Below are positions 33,983 through 43,830 of a stretch of DNA of 64,000 nucleotides, one piece after another (within the stretch, counting starts at the first letter, position 1; each line of letters opens with the position of its first letter). The notes under the pieces are model-generated. The model saw only the letters and a list, made by a program, of their open reading frames with translations, was not told where the DNA came from and did no database searches. The stretch spans positions 5,332,001 through 5,396,000 of the forward strand of contig OZ220737.1 in NCBI GenBank assembly GCA_965116935.1. Direction: 5' to 3'. Position numbers and translations under genes: made by a program. This DNA is from VXYL01 sp965116935 (GTDB lineage: Bacteria > Pseudomonadota > Gammaproteobacteria > Pseudomonadales > Azotimanducaceae).

Positions 33983-35329
33983 ATGAACACGCCGCCCAAA
34001 GTACCCGTCTCCATCCTCACCGGCTTCCTTGGCTCCGGCAAGACGACCCTGCTCAACCGCATCTTGAGCGAGGAGCACGGCAAGCGCATTGCGGTGATTG
34101 AGAACGAGTTCGGGGAAGTCGGCATCGATCAGGCGCTCGTCATCGACGCCGACGAGGAGATCTTCGAGATGTCGAACGGCTGCATCTGCTGCACGGTACG
34201 AGGAGACCTGATTCGCGTGCTCGGCAACCTCATGAAGCGCCGCGACAAATTCGACTATGTGCTGGTGGAGACCACAGGGCTCGCAGACCCTGGCCCGGTT
34301 GCCCAGACCTTCTTCATGGACGACGAGATTCGCGCGGAGTTCTCGCTCGACGGGATTGTCACGCTCGTCGACGCGGCCCACATCGAGCAGCAGCTTGGCC
34401 GAAGCGACGAAAGCACTGAGCAAGTCGCGTTCGCAGACGTCCTCGTACTCAACAAGACAGACCTGGTCAACGATGAGGCGCTCGACAGGCTCGAAGCTCG
34501 GCTTCGCGAAATGAACCGAATGGCGCAGGTGGTGCGCAGCGAGCGCGCCGACGTTCCTGTAGATACCGTACTCAACCTCGATGCCTTCAACCTCGACGAC
34601 GTGCTTGAGCGTCGCCCCACCTTTCTTGAGCCGGAGTATCCGTTCGAGTGGACCGGCGTCTATTCGCTCGGTGTCGGCCGCTACGAACTCAGCCTAGCCG
34701 ACGGACCCGATCCGGCGATGTCGCTCGTCGTCGTGCCCCACCAAGAACCGGACGACGCTGCCTTGCGTGAGGGTGCGGAATGGTGCGTGAGGCGGTATGC
34801 GGAACCTGCGCAGCCCGTTGGCCCGGGAGACGAGATTCCAGTCGGAAAGCACTTGAACCTGCAGCTCGACTCCCCCGGCCGCAAGTCGTTCACTCTCGTG
34901 AGTGATGTGCCTTTGCGCGTTGGCCTTTACGCCCAGCACACCGCCGAAGAGTTCGACCTCCTACTAACGGACGCGCTAGGAGCAACGATCGGGCCAGAGG
35001 CCGAGCGTACTTGGGTGGCGCAGCACGAGCACGACGACGAGGTGGGTTCGATCGCCATCGAGACCGACGGCGACGTCGACGCCGAGAGGCTCAACGCCTG
35101 GCTTAGCCGATTGCTCCGTGAGCGCGGGGTGGACATCTTCCGAATGAAGGGGTTCATCAGCCTCGCTGGTGAGTCGCGTCGCTTCGTCTTCCAAGGCGTA
35201 CACATGCTCTTTGACGGCCAGCCGGATCGCCCCTGGGGAGACTCGCCTCGGCGCAATCAGCTCGTCTTCATCGGCCGCAACCTCGATGAACAGAGCATGC
35301 GCGAGGGCTTCGAGGCGTGCCTAGTCTGA
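33983..35329 (+). CDS. CobW/COG0523 family metal chaperone GTPase
   Basis: A 448-residue GTPase. Walker A GFLGSGKT is at residues 14-21, the metal-binding CxCC motif (CICC) at 67-70, then the ETTGLADPGP switch and the NKTD specificity motif. The CobW C-terminal domain ends with the FQGVHMLFD segment. COG0523 members under Zur control (ZigA, YciC types) supply zinc to client enzymes during shortage. It is divergent from zur across a candidate operator, and its end overlaps the WD40 gene by 13 bases. Confidence 0.9.
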   Translation: MNTPPKVPVSILTGFLGSGKTTLLNRILSEEHGKRIAVIENEFGEVGIDQALVIDADEEIFEMSNGCICCTVRGDLIRVLGNLMKRRDKFDYVLVETTGLADPGPVAQTFFMDDEIRAEFSLDGIVTLVDAAHIEQQLGRSDESTEQVAFADVLVLNKTDLVNDEALDRLEARLREMNRMAQVVRSERADVPVDTVLNLDAFNLDDVLERRPTFLEPEYPFEWTGVYSLGVGRYELSLADGPDPAMSLVVVPHQEPDDAALREGAEWCVRRYAEPAQPVGPGDEIPVGKHLNLQLDSPGRKSFTLVSDVPLRVGLYAQHTAEEFDLLLTDALGATIGPEAERTWVAQHEHDDEVGSIAIETDGDVDAERLNAWLSRLLRERGVDIFRMKGFISLAGESRRFVFQGVHMLFDGQPDRPWGDSPRRNQLVFIGRNLDEQSMREGFEACLV

Positions 35330-36358
35330 ACGCCGACAGCGCAACCGGCGTCCTCCATCGGGGCTGGTCCGCAACGGTCGATGACTACGCCATCGCCGGC
35401 GGCTGGACCCGCCGAGGTGAAGCGCTGGTGGTCGCCGACGCTGCCGGCGGAGTCCACGCTTTCGACGGCAAAGTCCGGCGCAAGCGCGTGGACCGGCCAT
35501 TTGGCGCACGATGGGGGAGTGCTTGCAACGGCGATCCACCCAACCGAAAACACGTTCGCCACGGCTGGCCAAGACGGCCGAGTCCTTGTCTGGGGTGTCG
35601 CTGATGGCCAGGTAAAGAAGGCCATCGACGTCGGCACGGGTTGGGTGGAGAACGTGGCCTGGTCGCCGGACGGCAGTTGGCTCGCGGCGTCTTGCTCTCG
35701 GCAGGTTCGCGTGTATGACGCGGACTGCAGGGAAGTTTGGCAAACCGACGACCACCCCAGCACGGTCAGCGCCATTTCCTGGTCCCGCGCAGGAGAACTG
35801 GCGACGGCCTGTTACGGCCGGGTTGCGTTCTTCGAAGCGTCCACCGGGAAGCCTCGCCAGACGCTCGAGTGGAAGGGTTCCTTGGTGTCGATGGCACTGA
35901 GCCCGGACGGGGATGTCGTGGCGTGCGGCAGCCAAGACAACTCGGTGCATTTCTGGCGTCGCTCGACGGAGGACGACTCCATGATGTCCGGCTACACCAG
36001 CAAACCGTCGGCCCTGGTCTTCGATGACACGGGTACTCTTTTGGCCACCGGAGGGGGCCATTCCGTGACGGTCTGGAGCTTTCAGGGAGGAGGCCCGGAA
36101 GGGTCGCGGCCGGGCATATTGAGCCTTCACATCCAACCCGTCACGACGCTCGCCTTCGCCCGCCGCAAGCTGCGCCTGGCCTCGGGGGGCCGCGACGGCG
36201 GCGTGGCTGTGTGGTCGCTTCGGCGAAATGGCGAAGGCGGTCCCGTCGGGGCCGCAGTTGTGGCGGGCGTGGTAGCCGAGCTCTACTGGCGGCCGGATGG
36301 GCGCGCGCTTGCCGCACTCGACGCCCGGGGCGGCGTGACGGTCTGGCGGGTACGGTGA
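35317..36358 (+). pseudogene. WD40-repeat protein, one frameshift
   Basis: The N-terminal part (GTG 35317: VPSLNADSATGVLHRGW to HAFDGK) and the remainder (SGASAWTGHLAHDGG onward) lie in different frames. Removing one A from the AAA at about 35470 joins them into a 346-residue seven-blade-sized propeller with blades such as LATAIHPTENTFATAGQDGRVLVW and MALSPDGDVVACGSQDNSVHFW. Joined this way it overlaps the COG0523 gene and must be co-transcribed with it. WD40 proteins next to Zur-controlled COG0523 genes are known in other proteobacteria, so a role in zinc shortage is plausible. The indel may be an assembly error. Confidence 0.7.
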
Positions 36359-36756
36359 GCGAAGGCCCAAAGCACGGCGCCTGTAGACGGCGCGCAAAAT
36401 ACACCACAACCCCTGCCTGTCACGGTCCACCCGGTGCCAGAGCTCTTCGGTAAGACCATCGAGGCAAGACACTGCACCGTCGCAGTGCTTAACCCTGAAC
36501 AGCAGAGAGCGTCTCTTCAGGGAATCCCCCCGCCACACAGACAATCCCGCCCCACAGCCCGGGGGACGACTTCGCGCTGGTCTGCAGCCACCACACCTGC
36601 GCCTCGACCTTCCCCTCGGCGGGGCTGATCTGTCCGTGCACGACAAGAGGTGAAGTTGGCCGCGGACGCCAACCACTCTTGCTTTCCTCGCGGGGTTGCG
36701 CAACAAGCCCGTGAGGGCTCGATAGCGCCTTTGAAATCGTCCGCCGAGCGCGCCAG
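36359..36756. other. gap of about 400 bp, no supported gene
   Basis: It separates the zinc cluster from the restriction-modification pair, and the genes on both sides point toward it. Minus-strand frames in it have no recognisable motif and may be remnants of an older gene. It marks the left edge of the defence island. Confidence 0.4.
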
Positions 36757-37518
36757 CTAGGCGCGGGCCCATTCCGCGTGGACTGTACAGGCATCGAGCT
36801 TGATGCCGCGAACGGTGATCTTTGCGTCGGACCGGTCCAATGCGACGCGGGCGACAGATTGGCCATCGGAGCCTTTGCAGGGAACAACGGGAGCATCGCT
36901 ATGGAAAACGCTGAGCGGCTCGTGCTGGATGGGGTCGAACAGCGACGCAGGAATCTCGACAAGCTGGTAGAGGCGCGGTGCCTCATCGTCATCTCCAGAG
37001 CGGAAGGCTCGTAGCATGAGAATCGACGTGACGGCGCTCTGGTACGCGGCAAACAACTCGAGTGTGGCCTCGCGCCGAGCACCGGGCGTGCGTGTGTCCT
37101 GGATCCATGCGGCTTCGGTTAGCTTTGAGATGTGAACGGTTGTGGAGGAAAGCGTCTTGGCGGCGGTGGATTTCAGGGAAAGATGCCTTGAGTGGCCCGA
37201 GGCTGGGTGAACTGACAGGTCGACGAAACGCTGAGTGGCCGACCCGGGAGGAGACACTTGCCACTCGACATGGGAGCAGGCGTTGCGGAACACGGTCTCA
37301 AACGTGGTCAAGCCTAGGGGGACGGTCGTTGCCGCATGGTGGACTGACAATGCGAGTCCGAAGTACTCGATCCACTCGGGCACTGCGGTGAGCCAAGTAC
37401 CCTCGGAGCGGATATTGGCGTGCGCTGGATTGGACAGGGACTCGACAACGGTGGCGACAAAGGCGATTTTGGCTGGCGAGAACGAGTCGAGCCTGGCCTT
37501 GAGTTCGTCGAGGCTCAA
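36757..37518 (-). CDS. probable type II restriction endonuclease
   Basis: A 253-residue protein whose ATG overlaps the methyltransferase stop by ATGA. Position beside a beta-class DNA methyltransferase and the length suggest the cognate endonuclease. The region RFVDLSV followed by HLSLKSTAAKTLS resembles a PD-(D/E)XK core with Asp and Lys on adjacent strands, though the usual acidic residue before xK is replaced by Ser. HISKLTEAAWIQDTR and the following helix look conserved. I could not assign the family or recognition site with confidence; a ScaI-like family is a possibility. Confidence 0.6.
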   Translation of the reverse strand: MSLDELKARLDSFSPAKIAFVATVVESLSNPAHANIRSEGTWLTAVPEWIEYFGLALSVHHAATTVPLGLTTFETVFRNACSHVEWQVSPPGSATQRFVDLSVHPASGHSRHLSLKSTAAKTLSSTTVHISKLTEAAWIQDTRTPGARREATLELFAAYQSAVTSILMLRAFRSGDDDEAPRLYQLVEIPASLFDPIQHEPLSVFHSDAPVVPCKGSDGQSVARVALDRSDAKITVRGIKLDACTVHAEWARA

Positions 37519-38489
37519 AGGCCGAGCCGTCGTTCAGCGAGGTCCACGAAAGAAGGACTGAGTTCGATGCCGACCCACTGGCGCCCAATCTCTTCGGCGG
37601 CGAGAAGCGTGGTGCCGGAACCTGCGTAGGGGTCGAGCACAACGTCACTGGACTTGCTCGTGATCGCCACACAGCGCCGGGCCAGAGCGAGGGGCATCAT
37701 CGCCGGATGGTCGTCGTCTTGCCCGTTCGTTCGCTTCAGCGGTTCCGTTGGAATCTCCCACACGTTGCGCAACCTCCGACCATTCGGGCCTGGGACGGCG
37801 GCGACGTCGTAGTAGTAGTCCTGCTCCTTCGACAGCAGAAACACGGTTTCGTGAGCTTTCGTGGGCCGGTCTCGCACGGACTCGGGATGCGCGTTGGGCT
37901 TGTGCCAAATGACCTCGCTCCGAACCCACCACCCCGCATCCTGCAGCGCGAATGCCAGGCGCCAGGGGACGCCGATCAGGTCCTTCGATTTCAGCCCCTG
38001 CGGCGTCTGCGGCCGCACCCCCATGGCACGCGCGCGATTCTTGCGATCTGGAGCCCGGTAGCGTCTGTTGCCAGAGGTGTAGGAGTCGCCGACGTTGAGC
38101 CACACGGTTCCATCCGGGCGAAGGACGCGCCGCAGTTCGGCAAAGGCGTCGACGATGCTGTGGATGTATGCGCCCAAGCTTTCGTCGCGACCAATCTGAT
38201 CCGGGATCTGGTAATCCCTTAACGACCAATATGGCGGTGAGGTCACTACGGTCTGAACAGACTCCGTTGGGAGCAGGCGAAGCCCGCACCGGGCGTCCCC
38301 ACAGATCAGCAACCGGCCCGAAACTTCGGGGATCCGAGGAGAGGAGTCGGAGAGGCGACGGTAGGAGGACGGTCTCGGCTGGGGCGACGGCTGGACGACA
38401 TTCGCGCAGCGCCGGTTGGCAAGAGTGCCTCGCGCCCGATCGTCGAGAGGAAGCTCGTGCGCAACCACTGTGGAGATCGACTCGCTCAT
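37515..38489 (-). CDS. type II DNA methyltransferase (N4-cytosine or N6-adenine, beta class)
   Basis: A 324-residue methyltransferase. The catalytic motif IV TSPPYWSL is at residues 83-90 and the S-adenosylmethionine motif I DPYAGSGTT at 286-294; this order (IV before I) defines the beta class. SPPYW is commonest in N4-cytosine enzymes. The segment between motifs (residues 110-250) would hold target recognition. It protects the genome from the endonuclease translated from the overlapping downstream gene. Confidence 0.88.
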   Translation of the reverse strand: MSESISTVVAHELPLDDRARGTLANRRCANVVQPSPQPRPSSYRRLSDSSPRIPEVSGRLLICGDARCGLRLLPTESVQTVVTSPPYWSLRDYQIPDQIGRDESLGAYIHSIVDAFAELRRVLRPDGTVWLNVGDSYTSGNRRYRAPDRKNRARAMGVRPQTPQGLKSKDLIGVPWRLAFALQDAGWWVRSEVIWHKPNAHPESVRDRPTKAHETVFLLSKEQDYYYDVAAVPGPNGRRLRNVWEIPTEPLKRTNGQDDDHPAMMPLALARRCVAITSKSSDVVLDPYAGSGTTLLAAEEIGRQWVGIELSPSFVDLAERRLGL

Positions 38490-38652
38490 CGCGACTGCTA
38501 GTGTGATGGACTAGCCGCAGCAGGGCAAGTCTCGCGGCGGCGATTCGCGAGAATTGGACGCGCCGCCGCATGCGTTTGACCGACCTCCGGCAACGTGTGA
38601 CGCTTGCCGCAACGACCCGCGCAGTTTCGCCACCAAAAAGGGAGGCACTTGC

Positions 38653-39141
38653 ATGACCAGCCCAGCGAAGGAATATCGGGATGGCATCCTGTCCGCGTGG
38701 CAGGGCGAGCAGTGGGGCAGGCGGTTCTTCGAATTGCTGGCCGCAGCAACCGACGACGCCGAGCAGCGCACCAAATGGGAGGTGCTCGGGGAGCTCGAGC
38801 GCACCACCGGCGACACGCTGGCACCACTCGTCGCCGACGACGCAGCCTCCTCGGCGGAGCGGCGCGCAGACGTGGATGCGGCCGCCGAGTCATACGGAGC
38901 GTTACCCTACGCCGAAGCCCTGCAACGGATGACGACACTCGTCGAACCCGCCATCGAGCGGTTCCGGGCGCTACTCGACATGGCGCCGGAGGAACACCGC
39001 GAGGCGGTGCAGATTCTGTTCGACCACGAGGTCGCCATCCGGCAGTTCGCGCAACGCGAGCTCGCCGGGGACAGCGCAACGTCCCTCGATCCCGCCCGCG
39101 ACGTCATCGCACGGGCACGCGCGTCACAACTGGCGGCATGA
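38653..39141 (+). CDS. helical protein of unknown function, possibly ferritin-like
   Basis: A 162-residue, strongly helical acidic protein. ATG 38653 has GGGAGG ten bases upstream; the longer frame from 38554 is less likely. Spaced Glu and His residues (FFELLAAATDDAEQRTKWEVLGELERTTG, then LFDHEVAIRQFAQRE) recall a four-helix ferritin-like or rubrerythrin-like bundle, but I cannot confirm metal ligands. It is 17 bases upstream of the flavin-binding-like gene and likely in its operon. Confidence 0.5.
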   Translation: MTSPAKEYRDGILSAWQGEQWGRRFFELLAAATDDAEQRTKWEVLGELERTTGDTLAPLVADDAASSAERRADVDAAAESYGALPYAEALQRMTTLVEPAIERFRALLDMAPEEHREAVQILFDHEVAIRQFAQRELAGDSATSLDPARDVIARARASQLAA

Positions 39142-39158
39142 GCGCAAAGGAGCTATCC

Positions 39159-39578
39159 ATGACGGCCTTGAACCAGCAGGAGAAGGAAGCCTTCCTGAGC
39201 GAACTGCACGTCGGTGTTCTGTCCGTTCCCCAGGACGGACGTGGCCCTCTCACGGCGCCCATCTGGTACTGCTACGCCCCGGGCGAGAACCTCTGGGTCA
39301 TGATCGGACGCGACTCCCGCAAGGCCGGGCTGCTCGAGGTAGGCACCCGGGTGTCGCTTTGCGCGCAGAAGGAAGACCCGCCCTACGCCTACGTCACGGC
39401 GGAAGGGCCCGTCGAGAGCATCCGGCCCGGCACCGACGAGGACATCCTGGAACTCGCCACCCGCTACCTCGGCGAGGAAGACGGCAAAGCCTACGCCGAG
39501 AGCATGCCGACCGGCACAAGCCTGACGGTCACCATCCGACCGGAAACCTGGCTCGCGGTGGATTACTCGCGACGGTAG
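39159..39578 (+). CDS. pyridoxamine 5'-phosphate oxidase-like FMN-binding split-barrel protein
   Basis: A 139-residue protein with an AAGGAG site before ATG 39159. The split-barrel pattern is visible: a first helix QQEKEAFLSELHVGVLSV, the strand pair PLTAPIWYCYAPGENLWVMIG and then RDSRKAGLLEVGTRVSLCAQKE, ending VTIRPETWLAVDYSRR. Members bind FMN, F420 or heme. Without structural residues the cofactor cannot be named. It follows the helical protein gene by 17 bases. Confidence 0.75.
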   Translation: MTALNQQEKEAFLSELHVGVLSVPQDGRGPLTAPIWYCYAPGENLWVMIGRDSRKAGLLEVGTRVSLCAQKEDPPYAYVTAEGPVESIRPGTDEDILELATRYLGEEDGKAYAESMPTGTSLTVTIRPETWLAVDYSRR

Positions 39579-39702
39579 TTAAGGAACCTCTGCACAAGCC
39601 CGCCTTCCCGCCGGACACCGTCGCGGATTGTTCGGTACGCGCAACCGCGAGGATCGCCCCTACGGCACGTCTCGTCGGTCGGAGGCACAAAACCTCGCTA
39701 CG

Positions 39703-39996
39703 CTAGCGTTCGACATTGAACCGCGCGAATACACGGGCCAGCGTCGCCCCCACCGCCTCCTCTTCCCTTCGCGGAAAATAGTCTTCGTGGTCGCGGTCGT
39801 AGTCCTCCTCTAACCAATTGTCCGGGTGGCCTTCGAGGAAGGCAAGGCACCAGTAATCTTCCCATTCGTTCGGCTCCTCCTGCCAGACCTTAGCAAAGCG
39901 ACCGTCATCGAACCGGACCAAATAGGGCTCCGCACAATCGTCTTCCGGAGACTTGTCGACCTGAATCCGGCGGCAGTCCACAATCTTAAACGGCAT
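39703..39996 (-). CDS. hypothetical acidic protein
   Basis: About 97 residues starting PFKIVDCRRIQVDK, with a Trp- and acid-rich core (EEPNEWEDYWCLAFLEGHPDNWLEEDYDRDHEDYFPR). No known family recognised. ATG 39996 has AGGAG only one base away, so a start further upstream (the frame is open to 40077) is possible. Codon use and the ordered amino acid pattern suggest it is a real gene. Confidence 0.4.
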   Translation of the reverse strand: MPFKIVDCRRIQVDKSPEDDCAEPYLVRFDDGRFAKVWQEEPNEWEDYWCLAFLEGHPDNWLEEDYDRDHEDYFPRREEEAVGATLARVFARFNVER

Positions 39997-40312
39997 ACTC
40001 CTGACACCTAGCTGCAGCCCAGACATCATAGCCCGAAGGGAAGCTGCCTTTTTCGGCTGCCTTCCGAGACACAACATTTCGCCTTACGCAACGACGGCAA
40101 TGTCTCATGCGGCACCGGCAAGCCGCGTGGGTCCGTGACCCTGAACGCCGAGCCGCGCCACACACTACACGACCCAGGCGGCGGCTATGTGCGACAGCTC
40201 CCCTGTCGTGTCTGCGGCGCTCCGGGCGACCTGGTTGGGGGTTGCGGGCGAGGCGGCCATGAAATCCGGTACTGGCGGCGTAGATAGGTCGCGGCCAACC
40301 ACGACTATGGTC
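39997..40312. other. gap of about 315 bp
   Basis: Between two minus-strand genes. It should hold the promoter of the acidic-protein gene. No gene, repeat or clear hairpin terminator was recognised. Confidence 0.35.
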
Positions 40313-41332
40313 TCAATCTGTCATTGCGGCCAAAAGGCAATCCGCGATCGCCACCATTCGATCGGCCGCGTCCACGACCACCGCGTCCTTTTCCACGCCA
40401 GTCTTGAGTTGGATCGGCAGGCACTTCCACCTGCCCTGAGTCCGTACCTCGTCGAACATCTCCCCAAGGTCGTGCCAAACTGCCTCAACGCCATACCACT
40501 CGTCCTCCAGCATCTTCCACCACAGGGGGGTGTTGCCGGCTTCACGCCACAAGTCCAGGTCGACGCCCAGCCACAGGCCAAGCCGCTCATGCATGGCCAC
40601 ATAACGACCGGCAGCATGGTAGAAGTGCGACGGCCTCAAGTCGCTCGTGCTTGCCATGCGTCGCCGCACCAGTTCCGCGGCGATCGGCTCCACCAGGTCC
40701 GCATAGTTGATCATCCGGCGGGGCACATCTACGTCAGTGAGTTCGTTCGCCTGAATCGGAAGGAACGCCTCCGCATCCATCCTTTCGGTAAGGACACGAA
40801 GCTGAAGGACGTCCGAACGAACCGATCGGACCGACGCTAGGCCGTCCAGCACGCGTCGCCAGTCCGCCACTGCCATCATGCGGTTGCCTGGCAACTTCCC
40901 AACAAACAGCGTTCCCACTCGCCCTTCTTCCACAACGCTCAGTTCCGCCTCTGAACACCGCCTCCTCAGCTCCGCCCAGACGCTTTCTGCGCGCTCTTCT
41001 GGGACGAGGAACACAAGAGCCGAGAGTTCGTCGTTCTGAGGCAGATGATCGAGGTACGTCACCGGTTGTGCAGGTGTGAGCCCTGCCCAGAACTTGCTCT
41101 CCACGAACACCCGGTGCCTGCCGGCTATGTCATAAACGACCAGATCCGGCCGGCCATTGCCGTACGCCTTCTCGCTTTCGACACCACGTGCCTCGAACGA
41201 CACGCCAATGGGTGCCAGCATTCCGACAAACGTCCGAAGCGCGTCCGGGTCTCTAAGCACGTACTCCAACGCCTGAGTGGCTGCGGGTTCCGGTGGGAGG
41301 TTTAGGGATACGACATGCGCAAAAACGCTCAT
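40313..41332 (-). CDS. PD-(D/E)XK nuclease-like protein
   Basis: A 339-residue protein with an N-terminal nuclease core: RPDLVVYD at residues 61-68 and VFVESKFWAGLT at 76-87 give Pro62-Asp63 and Glu78-x-Lys80, the restriction-fold catalytic set. SALVFLVPEERAESVW follows as the next strand-helix. The C-terminal half (residues about 160-330) is helical and of unknown type. Proteins with this layout are found in defence islands; target and mode are unknown. The segment upstream of ATG 41332 contains no gene. Confidence 0.65.
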   Translation of the reverse strand: MSVFAHVVSLNLPPEPAATQALEYVLRDPDALRTFVGMLAPIGVSFEARGVESEKAYGNGRPDLVVYDIAGRHRVFVESKFWAGLTPAQPVTYLDHLPQNDELSALVFLVPEERAESVWAELRRRCSEAELSVVEEGRVGTLFVGKLPGNRMMAVADWRRVLDGLASVRSVRSDVLQLRVLTERMDAEAFLPIQANELTDVDVPRRMINYADLVEPIAAELVRRRMASTSDLRPSHFYHAAGRYVAMHERLGLWLGVDLDLWREAGNTPLWWKMLEDEWYGVEAVWHDLGEMFDEVRTQGRWKCLPIQLKTGVEKDAVVVDAADRMVAIADCLLAAMTD

Positions 41333-41798
41333 AGTGTTAACTCTTGGGCCGCCAAATCGCGCATCTTACTCCCCCCGACGGCTTCTCCTCGTAGGTCGGC
41401 ATTTGGGCCATGCCCACCTGGCACCATGGCACGGTCGCCGAACCCGCCACCCACACCCGTGGCCCACATTACCAACCTGGCGTACCCTTCCCACAGCGAC
41501 GCCTATGTCCCCGCCCGCGCCAACAAAGGCGGGCCAGGTAGCACCGCAAAGGCCATTGCCGAGAGGACCTCGGGTGCTTACGCGTCCCTCGCTTCTTCTC
41601 TCCGCGCCAAGAGTGCGCTGCGTTCGTTGCTAAATGGCAACCGGGGCGACCCATGTGACGCGGGCGCCAACCATCGCCCATCACTGCTTACAGCTGTCGG
41701 GTGGAGGCAGCGGGGGTCGAAGCGGAAGTACCGTATCGTCGCCTCGGTGTGGCGAAAGCCGAGGCCGGCTCGGACGCGAGAACAGCTCGCGACAGCAA
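41333..41798. other. gap of about 465 bp, no supported gene
   Basis: It contains plus-strand frames rich in Ser, Arg and Pro that look like noise. The promoter of the nuclease-like gene should be at its left end. Nothing else stands out. Confidence 0.35.
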
Positions 41799-43046
41799 TC
41801 AGAAGCGTGACAGGCCCGGCAAGAGCCGCCTCGATGGCAGCGCAATTCTGTCCGTGGCACTCAAACGAGTGAGAGACTTGGCTCGCACGATGCCGTCGCG
41901 ATTCAGGATCTCGAACTCCCCTTCGGCGACCAGGCGCGCGATTACCGCGTCGAGGTCCAAGAAGCGAGCTGCCGTCTGGTTGGCGATGTCGTGCCGCATC
42001 GCTTCAATCGTCACGGGGCCTTCGGACGTGAGCGTAAAGAGCTCCCTTGGAAGCGTGCTCAACAGTTGCTCGTACATGTGCGTTTTGTCCGCGTCACCGA
42101 AATGGAACAAGGGTGGCGTCTCCGAGTCCCTCAGGGCATCCCAGCCCAACATTCCAAAGTCGCCGCGGCCGTAATGCTCGAACGTGTTCTGAACGTTCCA
42201 GTGCTGCTGGATCATTACGTCACGTGCCGTTGCATGTCTCGACAGATGCAGGAACCACAACGCACGCCTGGATTGATCGGGCCGAATGAAAAACGGGGTG
42301 TCGTAGGTTGCGCCTGCACTGTAGCGAACATGGTCGCGCAGGGTTCTTTGCACGACCGCTCTGCTGGTGTTCCCGTCACGTGCCTGGATTAGGTCGCGAA
42401 TCTGTGATTCATCCAGTTCGAGGGGACGTGCGGCACTCACGATTTGGGGTGTTTCCGAGAGGTGATTAATCAGGGCGTCCGCTGCGAATGTCAGGATGAC
42501 TTCTGCGGAGGCAAGCTCAGAGAAAATCCGTCGGACCAACGCCATTTCCACCTGACCGAAGCCGGTCTGGTCGAGGAGAAACAGCGCACGTCCGGCACGC
42601 GGCTGCCTCTCTTTGATTGACCGAAGAATCGCGTCCACTTCATCCTCGAAGCGGCCCGTTCGTACAGTGACGCGGTCCGTAGGGTCGAGTTCGCGCTCCT
42701 TGATGACGTTGTGGAGGTGGGCAGTGTGCGCGGCTTCCTTGTCGACGAAGTAGAACCGGCAATTGACATCGAGCGGCTTGATGCGGCTCTCGTTGAGACG
42801 TTCGGCTGCGCCTGTCGCTTCCTCCAGCATGATGACCGGCGTGCCGGCGATGGTGACCGCGCCGTCCTTGAAGAGGCCGCCGCCGGCGAAACCGTCGACG
42901 AGGTCGAGCCTGAACTCCTCGCGCTGCGGATTGACGTTCAGTCGGTCAAAGTACGCCCGAAGGTAGCTGCGCAGGACCGTGAGTTTGGCCTTGCTGTGCG
43001 ACTCAATCTGTGGAGGCGGTTCGTCAGGATGCCACTTGAACGACAC
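41799..43046 (-). CDS. tcmP: three-Cys-motif partner protein
   Basis: A 415-residue protein matching TcmP, the partner of three-Cys-motif (DUF5131) proteins. Recognisable segments are YFDRLNVNPQREEFRLDLVDGFAGGG near the N-terminus, FYFVDKEAAHT, and LFLLDQTGFGQV with an acidic strand end, which together resemble a methyltransferase-like Rossmann fold. GTG 43046 has GGAG eight bases upstream and overlaps the end of the DUF5131 gene. The pair is common in defence islands and phages; no activity is established to my knowledge. Confidence 0.8.
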   Translation of the reverse strand: MSFKWHPDEPPPQIESHSKAKLTVLRSYLRAYFDRLNVNPQREEFRLDLVDGFAGGGLFKDGAVTIAGTPVIMLEEATGAAERLNESRIKPLDVNCRFYFVDKEAAHTAHLHNVIKERELDPTDRVTVRTGRFEDEVDAILRSIKERQPRAGRALFLLDQTGFGQVEMALVRRIFSELASAEVILTFAADALINHLSETPQIVSAARPLELDESQIRDLIQARDGNTSRAVVQRTLRDHVRYSAGATYDTPFFIRPDQSRRALWFLHLSRHATARDVMIQQHWNVQNTFEHYGRGDFGMLGWDALRDSETPPLFHFGDADKTHMYEQLLSTLPRELFTLTSEGPVTIEAMRHDIANQTAARFLDLDAVIARLVAEGEFEILNRDGIVRAKSLTRLSATDRIALPSRRLLPGLSRF

Positions 43047-43785
43047 GAATGGTCTCCGCCTGCGGGTGGTATGGCATGGCGTCATGCACCTTGCCTTCGA
43101 GCTCGCGCCCCCCGGCCTTGGGGGTTCGCCCGCCCCATTGCTTGAAGAAAAAGGGCACCCCGGCCAACGCGCACTGATCGCGAACGCTCAGAACCCACTC
43201 TAGACGCAGCGGCCTGGCGCTGGGTCCACTTTCGCCACCGACGATGACCCACGAAATCCCGTCGAGATCAAGCTGGTCAATCGGGCCCAGCAGAGGCTCG
43301 ATCGAGAGAAAGCGGACAGCCGCCGGGGCCGCTCGCAGATGCCGAATCCTAGCCGCCCCTTCGACGTCCTCCACCGACACGCCGCACCAGATGTGCTTTG
43401 GAGCAAGGCGACTGGAATACCGGCTCCGAAGGTAATCGCGCATGAGCGAGCTACGCTTCGTGAGCACTTGGAAGATGTGGTGGCTTGCACTCTCCATCTC
43501 GTCGAAGACACGGTCGATGAAATCTCGCGGGACTCGCCGATGGAACAGATCGCTCATCGAATTCACGAAAATCATGCGGCCATTCCGCCAGCGAGATGGT
43601 TGGTCGAGGCGCTCATGCCACAGACGCACGTCGAACCCTTGCTCGTACGGATGGCCTGGCGTGCCCCTCCACCGCTCGGCGAATCGGGCAGCGTAACAGT
43701 TGTCGCAGCCGCGGGTGATTTTTGTGCATCCCGTGACCGGATTCCATGTGGCGTCAGTCCACTCAATTGCCGATTTATCAGCCAT
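43024..43785 (-). CDS. DUF5131 (Gp37/Gp68, three-Cys-motif) protein
   Basis: A 253-residue member of the phage Gp37/Gp68 family. The defining cysteines are Cys20, Cys27 and Cys30 in TGCTKITRGCDNCYA, an iron-sulfur-like arrangement reminiscent of radical SAM proteins. Other family blocks: IFVNSMSDLFH, FQVLTKRS, HIWCGVSVED and FLSIEPLLGPI, ending FFFKQWGGRTPK. It overlaps tcmP and is preceded by a LexA-like box and promoter. Biochemical role unknown; modification of a nucleic acid is a reasonable guess. Confidence 0.88.
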   Translation of the reverse strand: MADKSAIEWTDATWNPVTGCTKITRGCDNCYAARFAERWRGTPGHPYEQGFDVRLWHERLDQPSRWRNGRMIFVNSMSDLFHRRVPRDFIDRVFDEMESASHHIFQVLTKRSSLMRDYLRSRYSSRLAPKHIWCGVSVEDVEGAARIRHLRAAPAAVRFLSIEPLLGPIDQLDLDGISWVIVGGESGPSARPLRLEWVLSVRDQCALAGVPFFFKQWGGRTPKAGGRELEGKVHDAMPYHPQAETIRVVQVAS

Positions 43786-43830
43786 TTGTGGCGCTCCTCA
43801 GTTCGGGCGACCAAAGAGACGCCCACCAAA

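Noticed and set aside
41315..41872. 185-residue plus-strand open frame
   Set aside because: Unordered Ser/Arg/Pro-rich translation, no ribosome-binding site, overlaps tcmP; treated as noise.
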